The notes below the pieces were generated by a model. The model saw only the letters and a list, made by a program, of their open reading frames with translations, ran no database searches and was not told where the DNA came from. From Aquipseudomonas ullengensis (lineage in GTDB: Bacteria; Pseudomonadota; Gammaproteobacteria; Pseudomonadales; Pseudomonadaceae): a stretch of DNA of 64,000 bases. This document shows, one piece after another, positions 29,192 through 40,553 of this stretch; positions within the stretch are counted from its first letter, which is position 1, and each line of letters opens with the position of its first letter. A program made the position numbers and the translations under genes. The stretch is from assembly GCF_014174475.1 (NCBI RefSeq), contig NZ_JACJUD010000004.1:496001-560000 (forward strand), read 5' to 3'.

Positions 29192-29229
29192 AAAAAGCCC
29201 CGTAGATCAGCGATCTACGGGGCTTTTCT
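29192..29229 (-). terminator. Terminator between tRNA-Cys and tRNA-Leu
   Basis: 12-bp perfect stem GCCCCGTAGATC / GATCTACGGGGC with a 3-nt loop and TTTTTC on the minus strand. It ends the tRNA-Gly-tRNA-Cys transcript, making tRNA-Leu a separate unit. Confidence 0.85.
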
Positions 29230-29233
29230 ATAC

Positions 29234-29307
29234 TGGAGGCCGATACCGGAATCGAACCGATGTACGCGGATTTGCAATCCGCTGCATAACCACTCTGCTA
29301 ATCGGCC
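29234..29307 (-). tRNA. tRNA-Cys (GCA)
   Basis: 74 nt including CCA. Acceptor GGCCGAT / ATCGGCC with U discriminator, T-arm GTTCGATTC, anticodon GCA within TTGCAAA. It is 43 bp downstream of tRNA-Gly. Confidence 0.97.
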
Positions 29308-29350
29308 TCAAACGAAGACGCCGCAAGAAGCGGCGTCAACGTCAACAAAT

Positions 29351-29426
<76 letters not shown>

Positions 29427-29444
29427 GTCTTGGTGACGGGCGCC

Positions 29445-29472
29445 ATTCTATATCTTCACAGCGCCGCGTCAA
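29445..29472 (-). promoter_or_regulatory. Sigma-70 promoter of tRNA-Gly/tRNA-Cys
   Basis: On the minus strand: TTGACG (29467-29472), 16-nt spacer, TAGAAT (29445-29450), 20 nt before tRNA-Gly and 21 bp after the pgsA stop. The tRNAs therefore need not depend on read-through from pgsA. Confidence 0.7.
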
Positions 29473-29492
29473 CCCCTTGATTCAATAAAACT

Positions 29493-30053
29493 TTATTTCT
29501 TTTCCGCGCTGCTGCTGAGATGCGGCCAGGCAGCCAGCAAGTACTGGATCATCGACCATAGCGTCAGGCCCGCCGCAATAATCAGCAGCACATAACCCAG
29601 CCCAACCCACAGGGTCATCTGCGGCGGGTTACCCAGGAGAATCACCAGGGCAACCATCTGCGCAGCGGTTTTCCACTTGCCCAGATTGGACACTGCGACA
29701 TGCGCTCGCGCGCCCAGCTCCGCCATCCACTCGCGCAACGCCGAAACGACGATTTCACGACCAATGATGATGGCCGCCGGCAAGGTCAGCCAGAGCGTGG
29801 CGTGTTCCTCGACCAGCACCACCAAGGCCACGGCCACCATCAGTTTGTCTGCCACCGGATCGAGAAAGGCGCCGAATGGCGTGCTCTGTTCCCAACGACG
29901 CGCCAGGTAGCCGTCGAACCAGTCGGTTATCGCGGCCAGGGCAAATACCCCGCTGGCGGCCAGGTAGCTCCAGGAAAAAGGGAGATAGAAAAACAGGATG
30001 AAGACCGGGATCAGGGCAACGCGCAGAACGGTGAGCAGATTTGGGATGTTCAT
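29493..30053 (-). CDS. pgsA: CDP-diacylglycerol--glycerol-3-phosphate 3-phosphatidyltransferase
   Basis: 186 aa integral membrane enzyme that makes phosphatidylglycerol phosphate from CDP-diacylglycerol and glycerol-3-phosphate. The CDP-alcohol phosphotransferase motif D-G-x2-A-R-x8-G-x3-D-x3-D is visible as [20 protein letters not shown] followed by VADK. Several hydrophobic helices surround it. It lies 33 bp downstream of uvrC and is probably in the gacA-uvrC-pgsA transcript. Confidence 0.96.
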   Translation of the reverse strand: MNIPNLLTVLRVALIPVFILFFYLPFSWSYLAASGVFALAAITDWFDGYLARRWEQSTPFGAFLDPVADKLMVAVALVVLVEEHATLWLTLPAAIIIGREIVVSALREWMAELGARAHVAVSNLGKWKTAAQMVALVILLGNPPQMTLWVGLGYVLLIIAAGLTLWSMIQYLLAAWPHLSSSAEKK

Positions 30054-30086
30054 CAGGACTACTGACCAGCAAGGTGAGCCGGCATT

Positions 30087-31910
30087 CTACTCGCTGTGCA
30101 GGGCCGCATAAATCGACTCGGCGAGCTTTTTACTGATCCCCGGCGCCTTGGCGATTTCGTCGATGCTGGCGCGATTGAGCTCCTGCAGCCCCCCAAAGTG
30201 CTTGAGCAGCTCGCGCCGCCGCTTGGGCCCGATGCCGGCAACCTCTTCCAGACTGGAAGTGCGTCGCGCCTTGCCGCGACGAGCGCGGTGCCCGGTGATG
30301 GCGAAACGGTGGGCTTCATCGCGGATCTGCTGGATCAGATGCAGCGCCGGCGAGTCGGCCGGCAGGGTGAACTCATGATCGGGATCATTGAGATAGAGCA
30401 CTTCCATACCCGGCTTGCGTGTCACGCCCTTGGCTACGCCGAGCAGGATCAACTCAGGCACGGCCAGCTCCTGCAGCACGTCACGCGCCATCGCCATCTG
30501 TCCCTTGCCGCCATCAACCAGGAGGATGTCAGGCAACTTGCCCTCACCGTCCTTCAGCTTGCTGAAGCGCCGCGTCAGGGCCTGGTGCATCGCCGCATAG
30601 TCATCCCCAGCAGTTACCCCTTCGATGTTGTAGCGACGGTAGTCGGACTTGAGCGGCCCTTCCGGCCCGAAGACCACGCAGGAGGCAACCGTTGCCTCGC
30701 CGCTGGAGTGACTGATGTCGTAGCACTCCAGCCGCTGCGGTGCTTCATCCAGATCGAGCGCTTCGGCCAACGCCTCGAAGCGCGCAGCCACATGCTGACG
30801 GTTGGCCAGGCGCGCGCCCAGCGCCTGCTCGGCATTGGTCACCGCCAGTTGCTGCCAACGCGCCCGCGTACCGCGCACACGATGACTGATGGCCAGCTCG
30901 CGCCCGCGCAGCTCGGCAATGGCTGCAACCAGTGTCGGGAAATCTTCGTGCTGCACATTGACGATCAGCTCGCCGGGCAGGTCGCGCTCATGGCTGGAGA
31001 GGTAGTACTGGGCCAGGAAGGCCGCCAGTACCGCGCCGCCCTCCTCTTCGATGCCCACTTGCGGGAAGAAGGTCTTGCTGCCCAGTACGCGCCCACCGCG
31101 CACACTGATCAGGTGCACGCTGGCCCCGCCCGGATTAACGATGGCCGCGACCACGTCGACATCCCCCGTGCCACCCTCCATGCTCTGCTGATCCTGTACC
31201 CGCCGCAGCAGGCCGATCTGGTCACGCAACTCGGCCGCGCGCTCGAATTCCAGGTTCATCGCCGCCTTTTCCATGGCTGCAGACAGCTCATCGGTCAGGG
31301 CGCTGCTGCGCCCATCGAGGAACATCACCGAGCGACGCACGTCCTCCGCATACTCTTGCGGCTCAACCAGGCCTACGCACGGCCCCTTGCAGCGCTTGAT
31401 CTGGTACTGCAGGCATGGCCGGGTGCGATTCTTGAAATAGCTGTCCTCGCACTGACGGACCAGAAAGGTCTTCTGTAGCAGGTTGAGGCTTTCGCGGATC
31501 GCCCCCGCGCTTGGATAAGGCCCGAAATAGCGGCCCTTCTCCTTCTTCGCCCCACGGTGAATGCCCAGGCGCGGGAAGTCACCATCGGAAAGCAGCACGT
31601 AGGGATAGGATTTGTCGTCACGCAACAGGATGTTGTAGGGCGGACGCCACTGCTTGATCAGCGTCTGCTCGAGCAGCAGCGCCTCGGTCTCGTTACCGGT
31701 GATGGTGGTTTCGACCTGCGCAATACGCGCGACCAGGGCGGCCGTCTTCGGCGCCAGGCCAGTCTTGCGAAAGTAGCTGGCGAGGCGCTTTTTCAGGTTG
31801 GAAGCTTTGCCAACGTAGAGCAGCTTGGCTTCGCCATCGAACATCCGGTAAACACCCGGACGACCGCTGCAGGTGGCCAGGAAGGCACTTGAATCGAACG
31901 GTGCGGACAT
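30087..31910 (-). CDS. uvrC: Excinuclease ABC subunit UvrC
   Basis: 607 aa. The N-terminal GIY-YIG nuclease ([20 protein letters not shown]) makes the 3' incision; a UvrB-interacting UVR motif ([24 protein letters not shown]) follows; the RNase-H-like domain ([21 protein letters not shown]) makes the 5' incision; two helix-hairpin-helix motifs end the protein. The start MSAPFDSS lies 1 bp after the gacA stop, as is usual in gammaproteobacteria. Confidence 0.98.
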   Translation of the reverse strand: MSAPFDSSAFLATCSGRPGVYRMFDGEAKLLYVGKASNLKKRLASYFRKTGLAPKTAALVARIAQVETTITGNETEALLLEQTLIKQWRPPYNILLRDDKSYPYVLLSDGDFPRLGIHRGAKKEKGRYFGPYPSAGAIRESLNLLQKTFLVRQCEDSYFKNRTRPCLQYQIKRCKGPCVGLVEPQEYAEDVRRSVMFLDGRSSALTDELSAAMEKAAMNLEFERAAELRDQIGLLRRVQDQQSMEGGTGDVDVVAAIVNPGGASVHLISVRGGRVLGSKTFFPQVGIEEEGGAVLAAFLAQYYLSSHERDLPGELIVNVQHEDFPTLVAAIAELRGRELAISHRVRGTRARWQQLAVTNAEQALGARLANRQHVAARFEALAEALDLDEAPQRLECYDISHSSGEATVASCVVFGPEGPLKSDYRRYNIEGVTAGDDYAAMHQALTRRFSKLKDGEGKLPDILLVDGGKGQMAMARDVLQELAVPELILLGVAKGVTRKPGMEVLYLNDPDHEFTLPADSPALHLIQQIRDEAHRFAITGHRARRGKARRTSSLEEVAGIGPKRRRELLKHFGGLQELNRASIDEIAKAPGISKKLAESIYAALHSE

Positions 31911-31911
31911 C

Positions 31912-32556
31912 TCAGCTAATGGCATCCACCATGCCATGGCGCACGGCCAACAGGGCCAGCTCCACGTCACTGGTGATCGAAAGCTTCTCGTAGATGCGAT
32001 AGCGGTAGGTGTTGACCGTCTTCGGCGACAGGCAGAGCTTGTCGGAGATGGTCTGCACCTTCTGGCAGTTGGCGATCATCAGGGCAATCTGGATTTCCCG
32101 CTCGGAGAGCAGATCGAATGGCGAACCGCTGCCGTTTGGCTGGAAGGATTTCAATGCCAGCTGCTGAGCAATCTGCGAACTGATGTAGCGCTGCCCGGCG
32201 AAGGCCATGCGAATCGCCTGCACCATCTCTTCCAGCGCCGCGCCCTTGGTCAGGTAGCCCGCAGCACCGGCTTGCAGCAGACGCGTTGGAAACAGGTCGT
32301 CCTCGCACGCGGTAACGGCGATGACTTTAAGGTCGGGGTAACTGCGAAGGAGTTTGCGCGTGGCCTCGAGGCCACCGATGCCCGGCATCTTGACGTCCAT
32401 GAGAACGACGTCAGGCTTGAGCTCACGGACTTTTTTCAGCGCTTCCTCACCGGAATCCGCTTGCCCGATCACCTGCAGACCGTCGATGTCGGCCAGCATG
32501 CGGGTTATGCCCGTTCGAACCAGATCGTGGTCGTCGACCACCAGCACCTTAATCAA
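31912..32556 (-). CDS. gacA: Response regulator GacA
   Basis: 214 aa from a TTG start at 32556, giving [17 protein letters not shown] receiver domain with D8, D9, phospho-Asp54 ([10 protein letters not shown]) and a conserved Lys, then a LuxR-type HTH ([26 protein letters not shown]). GacA, phosphorylated by GacS, activates the small RNAs that titrate RsmA. The TTG is favoured because GCGAGG sits 6 nt before it and the protein then matches known GacA N-termini; a GTG at 32571 would add five residues and overlap that site. Confidence 0.95.
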   Translation of the reverse strand: MIKVLVVDDHDLVRTGITRMLADIDGLQVIGQADSGEEALKKVRELKPDVVLMDVKMPGIGGLEATRKLLRSYPDLKVIAVTACEDDLFPTRLLQAGAAGYLTKGAALEEMVQAIRMAFAGQRYISSQIAQQLALKSFQPNGSGSPFDLLSEREIQIALMIANCQKVQTISDKLCLSPKTVNTYRYRIYEKLSITSDVELALLAVRHGMVDAIS

Positions 32557-32707
32557 GCGAAACCTCGCCACATCGTCATGCCGCTCAGGGCGGTCTTCTG
32601 GGCATACAGCCGGACTGTGAAGGCCTTCACGAACTTAGCTTGACGCAAATTCGTCAAAAAGCAAACGCCAGAAAACTGCACTTGGCAATGTGAAACAAGG
32701 ACGAATG

Positions 32708-32797
32708 TGGCGGAGGCGGTGAGATTCGAACTCACGGAAGAGTCTCCCCTTCGACGGTTTTCAAGACCGTTGCTTTAAACCACTCAGCCACACCTCC
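32708..32797 (-). tRNA. tRNA-Ser (TGA)
   Basis: 90 nt including CCA, with the long variable arm of serine tRNAs. Acceptor GGAGGTG / CGCCTCC, T-arm GTTCGAATC, anticodon TGA within CTTGAAA. Promoter at 32814-32841. Confidence 0.97.
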
Positions 32798-32813
32798 GCA
32801 TTCGCGGGCCGCC

Positions 32814-32841
32814 ATACTACCCGAACGTAACACACTGTCAA
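32814..32841 (-). promoter_or_regulatory. Sigma-70 promoter of tRNA-Ser
   Basis: On the minus strand: consensus TTGACA (32836-32841), 16-nt spacer, TAGTAT (32814-32819), followed by a GC-rich discriminator 17 nt before the tRNA. Confidence 0.75.
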
Positions 32842-32928
32842 ACTCTCACCATTGGCACTCTCCGATGCTCTGTTATGATCGGGACAAGTAGGGTCACGGA
32901 ACCCTTTTGCCATTACAGGAGTGGTGCC

Positions 32929-33597
32929 ATGCACGAACAAGATTACGCCCTCGCCCAGACGCAGGTTGAGCAGCAGGAAGTCAGCAAAGTACTGCGCAAC
33001 ACCTACGGCCTGCTGGCCCTGACCCTGGCCTTCAGCGGCCTGGTGGCATTTGTTTCCCAGCAACTGCACCTGCCGCATCCTGGCTTCCTGATCACGCTGG
33101 TTGGTTTCTACGGCCTGTTCTTCCTGACGGTGAAGCTGCGCAATTCGGGCTGGGGTCTGCTGTCGACCTTCGCCCTGACCGGCTTCATGGGTTACACCCT
33201 GGGCCCGATCCTCAACCGCTACCTGGGCATGGCCAACGGCGCTGAAGTCATCAGTTCGGCGTTCGCCATGACCGCCTTCGTCTTCTTCGGCTTGTCTGCC
33301 TATGTGCTGACTACCCGCAAGGACATGAGTTTCCTGGCTGGCTTCATCACAGCCGGTTTCTTCGTCCTGGTTGCCGCCATGCTGGTTAGCGTCTTCGTCG
33401 AGATCAGCGGCCTGCAGCTGGCAATCAGCGCCGGTTTCGTGCTGTTCGCCTCGGCCAGCATCCTGTTCCAGACCAGCGCGATCATCCACGGTGGTGAGCG
33501 CAACTACCTGATGGCGACCATCAGCCTGTATGTGTCGATCTACAACCTGTTCATCAGCCTGCTGCAACTCTTCGGCATCATGGGCAGCGACGACTGA
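32929..33597 (+). CDS. Bax inhibitor-1 / YccA family membrane protein
   Basis: 222 aa with seven membrane helices. The start [22 protein letters not shown] follows AGGAGTGGTGCC. The family includes E. coli YccA, a substrate and modulator of the FtsH protease; that function is likely here but not shown. It is a single-gene unit, with the tRNA-Ser promoter on the other strand upstream and a terminator downstream. Confidence 0.9.
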   Translation: MHEQDYALAQTQVEQQEVSKVLRNTYGLLALTLAFSGLVAFVSQQLHLPHPGFLITLVGFYGLFFLTVKLRNSGWGLLSTFALTGFMGYTLGPILNRYLGMANGAEVISSAFAMTAFVFFGLSAYVLTTRKDMSFLAGFITAGFFVLVAAMLVSVFVEISGLQLAISAGFVLFASASILFQTSAIIHGGERNYLMATISLYVSIYNLFISLLQLFGIMGSDD

Positions 33598-33612
33598 TCT
33601 TCAGATGCGTTG

Positions 33613-33638
33613 AAAAGCCCGCCTCGGCGGGCTTTTTC
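33613..33638 (+). terminator. Terminator after the YccA gene
   Basis: Stem AAGCCCGCC..GGCGGGCTT followed by TTTTTCAT, 15 bp after the stop. Confidence 0.85.
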
Positions 33639-33707
33639 ATGCCTGCAAGAAGCATCTGCGGCGTTCTGCCTTTATCATGGCCGCAGAGTTTCCCGTTCGG
33701 ATGCGCC

Positions 33708-34100
33708 ATGAAGTTCGCCATCGCCCTGTTCAGCCCTGCCCACGCGCCCTCCTCGCGCCGCGCCCTGCGCTTTGCCCAGGCGGCACTCGCCGGCGGTCAC
33801 GAAATCGTCCGCCTGTTCTTCTACCAGGATGGCGTGCACAGCGCCGCCAGCAACGTGGTCAGCGCCCAGGACGAGTTGGACCTGCCCGCCGAATGGCGGG
33901 CCTTCGTTGCGGCCGAGAACCTGGACGCCATCGTCTGTATCGCTGCAGCCCTGCGCCGTGGCGTGTTGAATGAGGAAGAAGCACAACGCTATCAAAGGCC
34001 GGCTGCCAACCTTGGCGCACCCTGGGAGCTTTCCGGGCTGGGGCAATTGCATGAAGCCAGCCAGTTGGCCGATCGCCTGATCTGCTTCGGGGGGCACTGA
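33708..34100 (+). CDS. tusD: Sulfurtransferase subunit TusD
   Basis: 130 aa DsrE-family protein. Cys77 in DAIVCIAAALRRG is the sulfur-carrying cysteine position. TusD, with TusB and TusC, relays persulfide sulfur from TusA to TusE for 2-thiouridine at tRNA wobble position 34, finished by MnmA (encoded at 51.97 kb). The stop overlaps the tusC start by 1 bp. Confidence 0.95.
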   Translation: MKFAIALFSPAHAPSSRRALRFAQAALAGGHEIVRLFFYQDGVHSAASNVVSAQDELDLPAEWRAFVAAENLDAIVCIAAALRRGVLNEEEAQRYQRPAANLGAPWELSGLGQLHEASQLADRLICFGGH

Positions 34101-34459
34101 TGAGCAAATCCCTGCTGATCATCAGTCGCCAGGCACCCTGGGCCGGCCCCAGCGCCCGCGAGGCCCTGGACATCGCCCTGGCTGGCGGCGCCTTCGACTT
34201 GCCGCTGGGTCTGCTGTTTCTCGACGACGGCGTGTTCCAGCTGCTGCCCGACCAGCAACCGGGCGCGCTGCAACAGAAGGACCTGACCGCCAACCTGCAG
34301 GCCCTGCCGATGTTCGGCGTCGAAGCCCTTTACGTCGCCAGTCGCAGCCTGAGCGAACGCGGCCTGGCGGAGCAGCCCCTGGCGCTGCCCGTGGAAAGCC
34401 TTGACGACACAGAACTGACCCTTCTTATCGACCGTTACGACCAAGTGATCACGATCTAA
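34100..34459 (+). CDS. tusC: Sulfurtransferase subunit TusC
   Basis: 119 aa DsrE/DsrF-like protein (SLLIISRQAPWAGPSAREALDIALAGGAFD), non-catalytic partner in the TusBCD hexamer. It starts on the last base of the tusD stop and ends on the first base of tusB, so the genes are tightly coupled. Confidence 0.94.
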   Translation: MSKSLLIISRQAPWAGPSAREALDIALAGGAFDLPLGLLFLDDGVFQLLPDQQPGALQQKDLTANLQALPMFGVEALYVASRSLSERGLAEQPLALPVESLDDTELTLLIDRYDQVITI

Positions 34460-34758
34460 TGGCCACCCTGCACGTGCTTTCCCACTCGCCCTTCAGCGAC
34501 AGCCGTTTCGCCAGCTGCCTGCGCCTGCTTGGCCCGCAGGATGGCCTGCTGCTCAGCGGTGATGCGGTCTATGCCTTGCAACCCGACACCAACCAGTTGC
34601 AGGCCCTGCAACTGATGCCGGCAAGCATCGCCCTGTATGCCCTCGAAGAAGACATGCAGGCGCGCACCCTGGCGGCACCAGAACGTACTCAGGTCGTCGA
34701 CTACCCCGGCTTTGTCGAACTGTGCACCCGCTACGCCAAGGTAAACAGCTGGCTATGA
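34459..34758 (+). CDS. tusB: Sulfurtransferase subunit TusB
   Basis: 99 aa DsrH-like protein with HVLSHSPFSDSRFASCLRLL and DGLLLSGDAVYAL. Third member of the TusBCD complex; it overlaps tusC by 1 bp and tusE by 4 bp. Confidence 0.94.
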   Translation: MATLHVLSHSPFSDSRFASCLRLLGPQDGLLLSGDAVYALQPDTNQLQALQLMPASIALYALEEDMQARTLAAPERTQVVDYPGFVELCTRYAKVNSWL

Positions 34759-35090
34759 GCAACCTGATCGTCGACGGCCACCCCATCGCCCTGGACAAGG
34801 ACGGCTACCTGCAAGAGCTAGCCGACTGGTCGCCGGCCACCGCCGAGGCGCTGGCCACGCTGGAAGAACTGCAACTGTCTGCCGAGCACTGGGAAGTCCT
34901 CGAACTGCTGCGCGCCTTCTATGCCGAATTCCAGCTATCGCCAGCCACCCGCCCCCTGATCAAGTACGTCGCCCTCAAGCTCGGCCCGGAAAAGGGCAAC
35001 AGCCTGCACCTGAACCGCCTGTTCAAAGGCACGCCCGCCAAGCTAGCCGCCAAGCTCGCCGGCTTGCCGAAACCCACCAACTGCCTGTGA
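34755..35090 (+). CDS. tusE: Sulfurtransferase TusE (DsrC-like)
   Basis: 111 aa DsrC/TusE family. The penultimate residue Cys110 (PKPTNCL) is the conserved sulfur-accepting cysteine of the flexible C-terminal arm. TusE takes sulfur from TusD and passes it to MnmA. It overlaps tusB by 4 bp and the next gene by 4 bp. Confidence 0.95.
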   Translation: MSNLIVDGHPIALDKDGYLQELADWSPATAEALATLEELQLSAEHWEVLELLRAFYAEFQLSPATRPLIKYVALKLGPEKGNSLHLNRLFKGTPAKLAAKLAGLPKPTNCL

Positions 35091-36088
35091 AAATCGCGCC
35101 CATGAACCTTGTAGCTCCCCCGGAACACCCGTTCGCCCAGTTCGTGCGCATTCTTGGCAAGGGCAAGCGCGGCGCGCGCAGCATGAGCCGCGAGGAGGCC
35201 CGCGAAGCCATGGGCCTGCTGCTCGACGGCAAGGTCGAGGACACCCAACTGGGCGCCTTCCTCATGCTCCTGCGCCACAAGGAAGAAAGCGCCGAAGAGC
35301 TTGCAGGCTTCACCGAAGCCCTGCGCGAGCGCCTGCAGGCCCCGCCGATTGCGGTGGACCTGGACTGGCCCAGCTACGCCGGCAAGAAGCGCCACCTGCC
35401 CTGGTTCCTCCTGGCGATCAAGGCCCTGGCGGCCAGTGGCCTGCGCATCCACCTGCATGGTGGCGGCGCGCACACTGCGGGGCGCCTGTTCAGCGAGCAG
35501 TTGCTGGAAGTTCTGGAGATTCCGCTGTGCCATTCCTGGGCGGAAGTCGCCAGCGCCCTCGATCAGCAGCACTTGGCCTTCACCCCGCTGGGTGCCTGGG
35601 CGCCGCAACTGCAGCGGATGATCGACCTGCGCAACACCCTCGGTCTGCGCTCGCCGATCCACTCGCTGGCGCGCATCCTCAACCCGCTCGGCGCGCGCTG
35701 CGTGATGCAGAGCATCTTCCACCCCGGCTACCAGGCCGTGCACCGCGAGGCCAGCCAGCTACTCGGTGACACAGCCATAGTGGTCAAGGGCGAAGGCGGC
35801 GAGATCGAGGTCAACCCGGACGGCCAGTGCCACTTGTACGGCACCGCCAATGGCGAGAACTGGGACGAGGAATGGCCGGCGCTGTCCGCCCTGCGCCACG
35901 TCAAGCCGGAACAGCTCGACCCGACGCACCTACTGGCCTTCTGGAAGGGTGAAGTCGAGGACGCTTACGGCCGTTTGGCCGTGCTCAGCACCATCGCCCT
36001 GGGCCTGCGCGCCCTAGGCGAACCGCGCGAAAGCGCCTTGGCACGTGCCGAAACGATCTGGAACGCGCGCGCTCAGTCGGCCGACTGA
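35087..36088 (+). CDS. YbiB/TrpD2-family glycosyltransferase-like protein
   Basis: 333 aa with a GTG start overlapping tusE (ATG at 35102 is the alternative). It resembles anthranilate phosphoribosyltransferase: an N-terminal helical domain ([30 protein letters not shown]) and the alpha/beta domain with [12 protein letters not shown] and [17 protein letters not shown]. coli YbiB binds nucleic acid and is not a tryptophan enzyme. It is often the last gene of the tus run in pseudomonads. Its end overlaps cysG by 16 bp tail to tail. Confidence 0.88.
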   Translation: MKIAPMNLVAPPEHPFAQFVRILGKGKRGARSMSREEAREAMGLLLDGKVEDTQLGAFLMLLRHKEESAEELAGFTEALRERLQAPPIAVDLDWPSYAGKKRHLPWFLLAIKALAASGLRIHLHGGGAHTAGRLFSEQLLEVLEIPLCHSWAEVASALDQQHLAFTPLGAWAPQLQRMIDLRNTLGLRSPIHSLARILNPLGARCVMQSIFHPGYQAVHREASQLLGDTAIVVKGEGGEIEVNPDGQCHLYGTANGENWDEEWPALSALRHVKPEQLDPTHLLAFWKGEVEDAYGRLAVLSTIALGLRALGEPRESALARAETIWNARAQSAD

Positions 36089-37464
36089 GCGCCTTCGAAC
36101 CAGGCCAGTTTTTCACGCAGCTGCACCACTTCGCCGACTATCACCAAGGTCGGCGCATGCACTTCGTGCTCGGCTACCAGTTGCGGCAAGTCGGCCAGGG
36201 TGCCGGTGAACACGCGCTGACTGCGCGTGGTGCCCTGCTGCACCAACGCGGCCGGCGTACTTGCCGCGCGGCCGTGCTGGATCAGTTGCTGGCAAATCAT
36301 CGGCAAGCCGACCAGGCCCATATAGAACACCAGGGTCTGGCCCGGGGCGCTGAGTTCCTGCCACGGCAGGTCGCAACTGCCATCCTTGAGATGCCCGGTG
36401 ACAAAGCGCACCGACTGCGCATGATCGCGGTGAGTCAGCGGAATCCCCGCGTAGGCCGCGCAACCGGACGCTGCGGTAATGCCCGGCACTACCTGGAACG
36501 GGATGCCGTGGGCCGCCAGTTCCTCGATTTCCTCGCCGCCACGACCGAAGATGAACGGATCGCCACCCTTCAGGCGCAGCACGCGCTTGCCGGACTTGGC
36601 CAGCTCGACCAGGCGCTGGTTGATCTGCTCTTGCGGCAGCGCATGGTCGGCGCGCTGCTTGCCGACATAGATGCGCTCGGCATCGCGGCGGCACAGCTCG
36701 ATGATGGCCGGCGCCACCAGACGGTCGTAGAGCACCACATCGGCCTGCTGCATCAGGCGCAGGGCGCGGAAGGTCAGCAGATCCGGATCGCCCGGACCCG
36801 CGCCGACCAGATAGACCTCACCCAGCGCACGCGGTGCGCTGCCGGCGATCTTCGCCTCGAGCAGGCGCTCGCCCTCGCCCAACTTGCCGGCGAACACACT
36901 CTCGGCGATCTGCCCCTGGAATACGTCTTCCCAGAACACCCGGCGCTGCTGCACATCAGGGAACAGCCCGCGCACCTGGGCACGAAACTTCTTCGCCAGG
37001 CCGGCCAGCTGGCCGTAGGTGGCGGGAATCCAGGTCTCGATCTTGGCGCGAATCAGGCGCGCCAGTACCGGCGCATCACCGCCGCTGGTGACCGCGACGA
37101 TCAACGGCGAGCGATCGACGATGGCCGGGAAGATAACGCTGCACAGCTTGGGCGCATCCACCACATTGACCGGCACGCCGCGCGCCTGGGCCTGGGCCGA
37201 AACCTGCTCGCGCAACGGCTCGTCGTCACAGGCAACAATCACCAGGCCCACGCCCAGCAGGTCGTCTGTCTGGTAGTCACGCAGCAGCAGCTCACCGCCC
37301 TCGCCCACCAGCTCACGCAGCTCGGCACACACCTCATCCGCCACCACACGCAGGGTCGCCCCGGCATCGGCCAGCAGGCGCGCCTTGCGCAGCGCGATCT
37401 CGCCGCCGCCGACGACCAGCACCGGACGATCCTGCAGTTTGTGGAACAGAGGGAGAAAATCCAT
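36073..37464 (-). CDS. cysG: Siroheme synthase CysG (multifunctional)
   Basis: 463 aa. The N-terminal CysG-B half (dehydrogenase/ferrochelatase) has [17 protein letters not shown]; the C-terminal CysG-A half is a uroporphyrinogen-III methyltransferase ([30 protein letters not shown]). It makes precorrin-2, sirohydrochlorin and siroheme, so it also feeds the B12 genes in this window. Ala131 in [10 protein letters not shown] stands where Salmonella CysG has the phosphorylated Ser128. Confidence 0.97.
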   Translation of the reverse strand: MDFLPLFHKLQDRPVLVVGGGEIALRKARLLADAGATLRVVADEVCAELRELVGEGGELLLRDYQTDDLLGVGLVIVACDDEPLREQVSAQAQARGVPVNVVDAPKLCSVIFPAIVDRSPLIVAVTSGGDAPVLARLIRAKIETWIPATYGQLAGLAKKFRAQVRGLFPDVQQRRVFWEDVFQGQIAESVFAGKLGEGERLLEAKIAGSAPRALGEVYLVGAGPGDPDLLTFRALRLMQQADVVLYDRLVAPAIIELCRRDAERIYVGKQRADHALPQEQINQRLVELAKSGKRVLRLKGGDPFIFGRGGEEIEELAAHGIPFQVVPGITAASGCAAYAGIPLTHRDHAQSVRFVTGHLKDGSCDLPWQELSAPGQTLVFYMGLVGLPMICQQLIQHGRAASTPAALVQQGTTRSQRVFTGTLADLPQLVAEHEVHAPTLVIVGEVVQLREKLAWFEGAQSAD

Positions 37465-37483
37465 GACGCACGCTCTCGATCAG

Positions 37484-37520
37484 GAAAAACAAAACGGGGC
37501 GGCTCTGGCCACCCCGTAAT
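37484..37520 (-). terminator. Terminator of serS
   Basis: On the minus strand ACGGGGTGGCCAGAGCCGCC then CCGTTTTGTTTTT: a stable stem with a T-rich tail, 19 bp after the serS stop and 20 bp before cysG. Confidence 0.75.
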
Positions 37521-37538
37521 TTGTAGCTAACGTCCGAA

Positions 37539-38837
<1,299 letters not shown>

Positions 38838-39212
38838 TCAGAGCTTGGTTAATGTCAGGCCGGCCCAGGTTGCGAGCAGACCACCCACTACGCTGACCGC
38901 CGCATAGCCGATGGCCATGGGCGCCTGGCCGTTTTCCAGCAGGCGCAGCGTATCGAGGGAAAAAGATGAAAACGTGGTCAGGCCACCGAGGAAGCCCACC
39001 ATCAGGCCCGCGCGCACTTCCAGCGGCACCTCCGGGCGCAACAGGAACAGCCCGTAGAGATAGCCAATCAGCAGACAGCCAACAATGTTGACCGCCAGGG
39101 TAGCGCCATAGAAATGCTGCGGCCAGTGTGCGCTCACCCAGTTGCCGGTGGCGAAACGCAACAGCGTGCCAGTTGCACCACCCAGGGCGACAGCAATCAC
39201 CACACCGATCAT
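38838..39212 (-). CDS. crcB: Fluoride channel CrcB (Fluc)
   Basis: 124 aa with four membrane helices; [10 protein letters not shown], the Asn in [10 protein letters not shown], and [14 protein letters not shown] are the Fluc signatures. It works as a dual-topology dimer exporting fluoride. The ATG overlaps the rarA stop by 4 bp, and no fluoride riboswitch is seen before it, so its expression should follow rarA. Confidence 0.94.
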   Translation of the reverse strand: MIGVVIAVALGGATGTLLRFATGNWVSAHWPQHFYGATLAVNIVGCLLIGYLYGLFLLRPEVPLEVRAGLMVGFLGGLTTFSSFSLDTLRLLENGQAPMAIGYAAVSVVGGLLATWAGLTLTKL

Positions 39213-40534
39213 GGCTCTCTCCTTTTGCGCGGGCTGGCGGCATCCAGTGCGGCCAGATGGGCCAGCTTGTCGCGAATCTTCAGCTCCAGCCCACGCGGCA
39301 CTGGCTGATAGTAGGCCTGCGGCTCGAGCTGTTCAGGGAAATAGTCTTCGCCAGCGGCATAGGCATCCGGCTCGTCGTGGGCGTAGCGGTATTCATCGCC
39401 GTAGCCGAGCTGCTTCATCAGCTTGGTCGGCGCGTTGCGCAGGTGCAGCGGCACTTCCAGCGAGCCATGCTCGGCGGCGTCGCGCATGGCGGCCTTGAAG
39501 CCCATGTACACGGCGTTGCTCTTCGGCGCACAGGCCAGGTAGACGATGGCCTGCGCCACGGCCAACTCGCCTTCCGGGCTGCCCAAACGCTCCTGTACGT
39601 CCCAGGCGTTGAGGCACAGGGTCAGGGCCCGCGGGTCGGCATTGCCAATGTCCTCGCTGGCCATGCGCACCACGCGGCGCGCCAGGTACAACGGATCGCA
39701 GCCGCCATCGAGCATGCGCGCGTACCAGTACAGTGCGCCGTCCGGGTTGGAGCCGCGCACCGACTTGTGCAACGCGGAAATCTGGTCGTAGAAGGCTTCG
39801 CCACCCTTGTCGAAACGCCGCCGGCTATCACCCAGCAGGTTCTGCAGCAGTTCGGGAGCGATCTCGCTGCCGTCCTCGGCCAGGTCGGCGGCGTTCTCAA
39901 GCAGGTTGAGCAGACGCCGGCCGTCACCATCGGCGGCGGCCAGGAGGATCTGGAAGCTCTCGTCCGGCAGGCTCAGCTGCTGTTTACCCAGGCCCTTTTC
40001 TTCCGTCAGCGCGCGCTGCACCAGCTTGCGCATGGCTGCCTCGTCGAGACTTTTCAGCACATAGACGCGAGCGCGCGACAGCAGCGCGTTGTTCAGCTCG
40101 AAAGACGGGTTCTCGGTGGTAGCGCCGATGAAGATCAGCGTGCCGTCTTCCACATAGGGCAGAAAGGCATCCTGCTGGCTCTTGTTGAAGCGGTGCACCT
40201 CATCGACGAAGAGGATGGTACGGCGGCCATACTGCGCGGCCTGCTGCTTGGCCACTTCCACCGACTGGCGGATTTCCTTGACCCCGGAGAGCACCGCGGA
40301 AATCGTCTCGAAGTGCGCCTCGGAGACCTGCGCCAGCAGCTTGGCCAGGGTGGTCTTGCCCACGCCCGGCGGGCCCCAGAAGATCATCGAGTGCAGCGCG
40401 CCCTGCTCCAGCGCTTCGCGCAGCGGCTTGCCGTGGCCCAGCACATGCTCCTGACCGACGTACTCGTCCAGGCTGGTCGCGCGCAAACGGGCGGCCAGGG
40501 GCTGAGCGACAGGGGCAGAGCGGAACAGATCCAT
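39209..40534 (-). CDS. rarA: Replication-associated recombination protein RarA (MgsA)
   Basis: 441 aa AAA+ ATPase related to clamp loaders. Walker [10 protein letters not shown] (54-62), Walker [11 protein letters not shown], sensor [10 protein letters not shown], and the C-terminal tetramerisation/MgsA domain ([28 protein letters not shown]). It acts at stalled forks. Located 19 bp after lolA. Confidence 0.95.
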   Translation of the reverse strand: MDLFRSAPVAQPLAARLRATSLDEYVGQEHVLGHGKPLREALEQGALHSMIFWGPPGVGKTTLAKLLAQVSEAHFETISAVLSGVKEIRQSVEVAKQQAAQYGRRTILFVDEVHRFNKSQQDAFLPYVEDGTLIFIGATTENPSFELNNALLSRARVYVLKSLDEAAMRKLVQRALTEEKGLGKQQLSLPDESFQILLAAADGDGRRLLNLLENAADLAEDGSEIAPELLQNLLGDSRRRFDKGGEAFYDQISALHKSVRGSNPDGALYWYARMLDGGCDPLYLARRVVRMASEDIGNADPRALTLCLNAWDVQERLGSPEGELAVAQAIVYLACAPKSNAVYMGFKAAMRDAAEHGSLEVPLHLRNAPTKLMKQLGYGDEYRYAHDEPDAYAAGEDYFPEQLEPQAYYQPVPRGLELKIRDKLAHLAALDAASPRKRREP

Positions 40535-40553
40535 GGCAGGCGGCGGCAGACTC

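Noticed and set aside
38838..39250. Fluoride riboswitch before crcB
   Set aside because: crcB overlaps rarA by 4 bp, leaving no leader, and no riboswitch core is seen.
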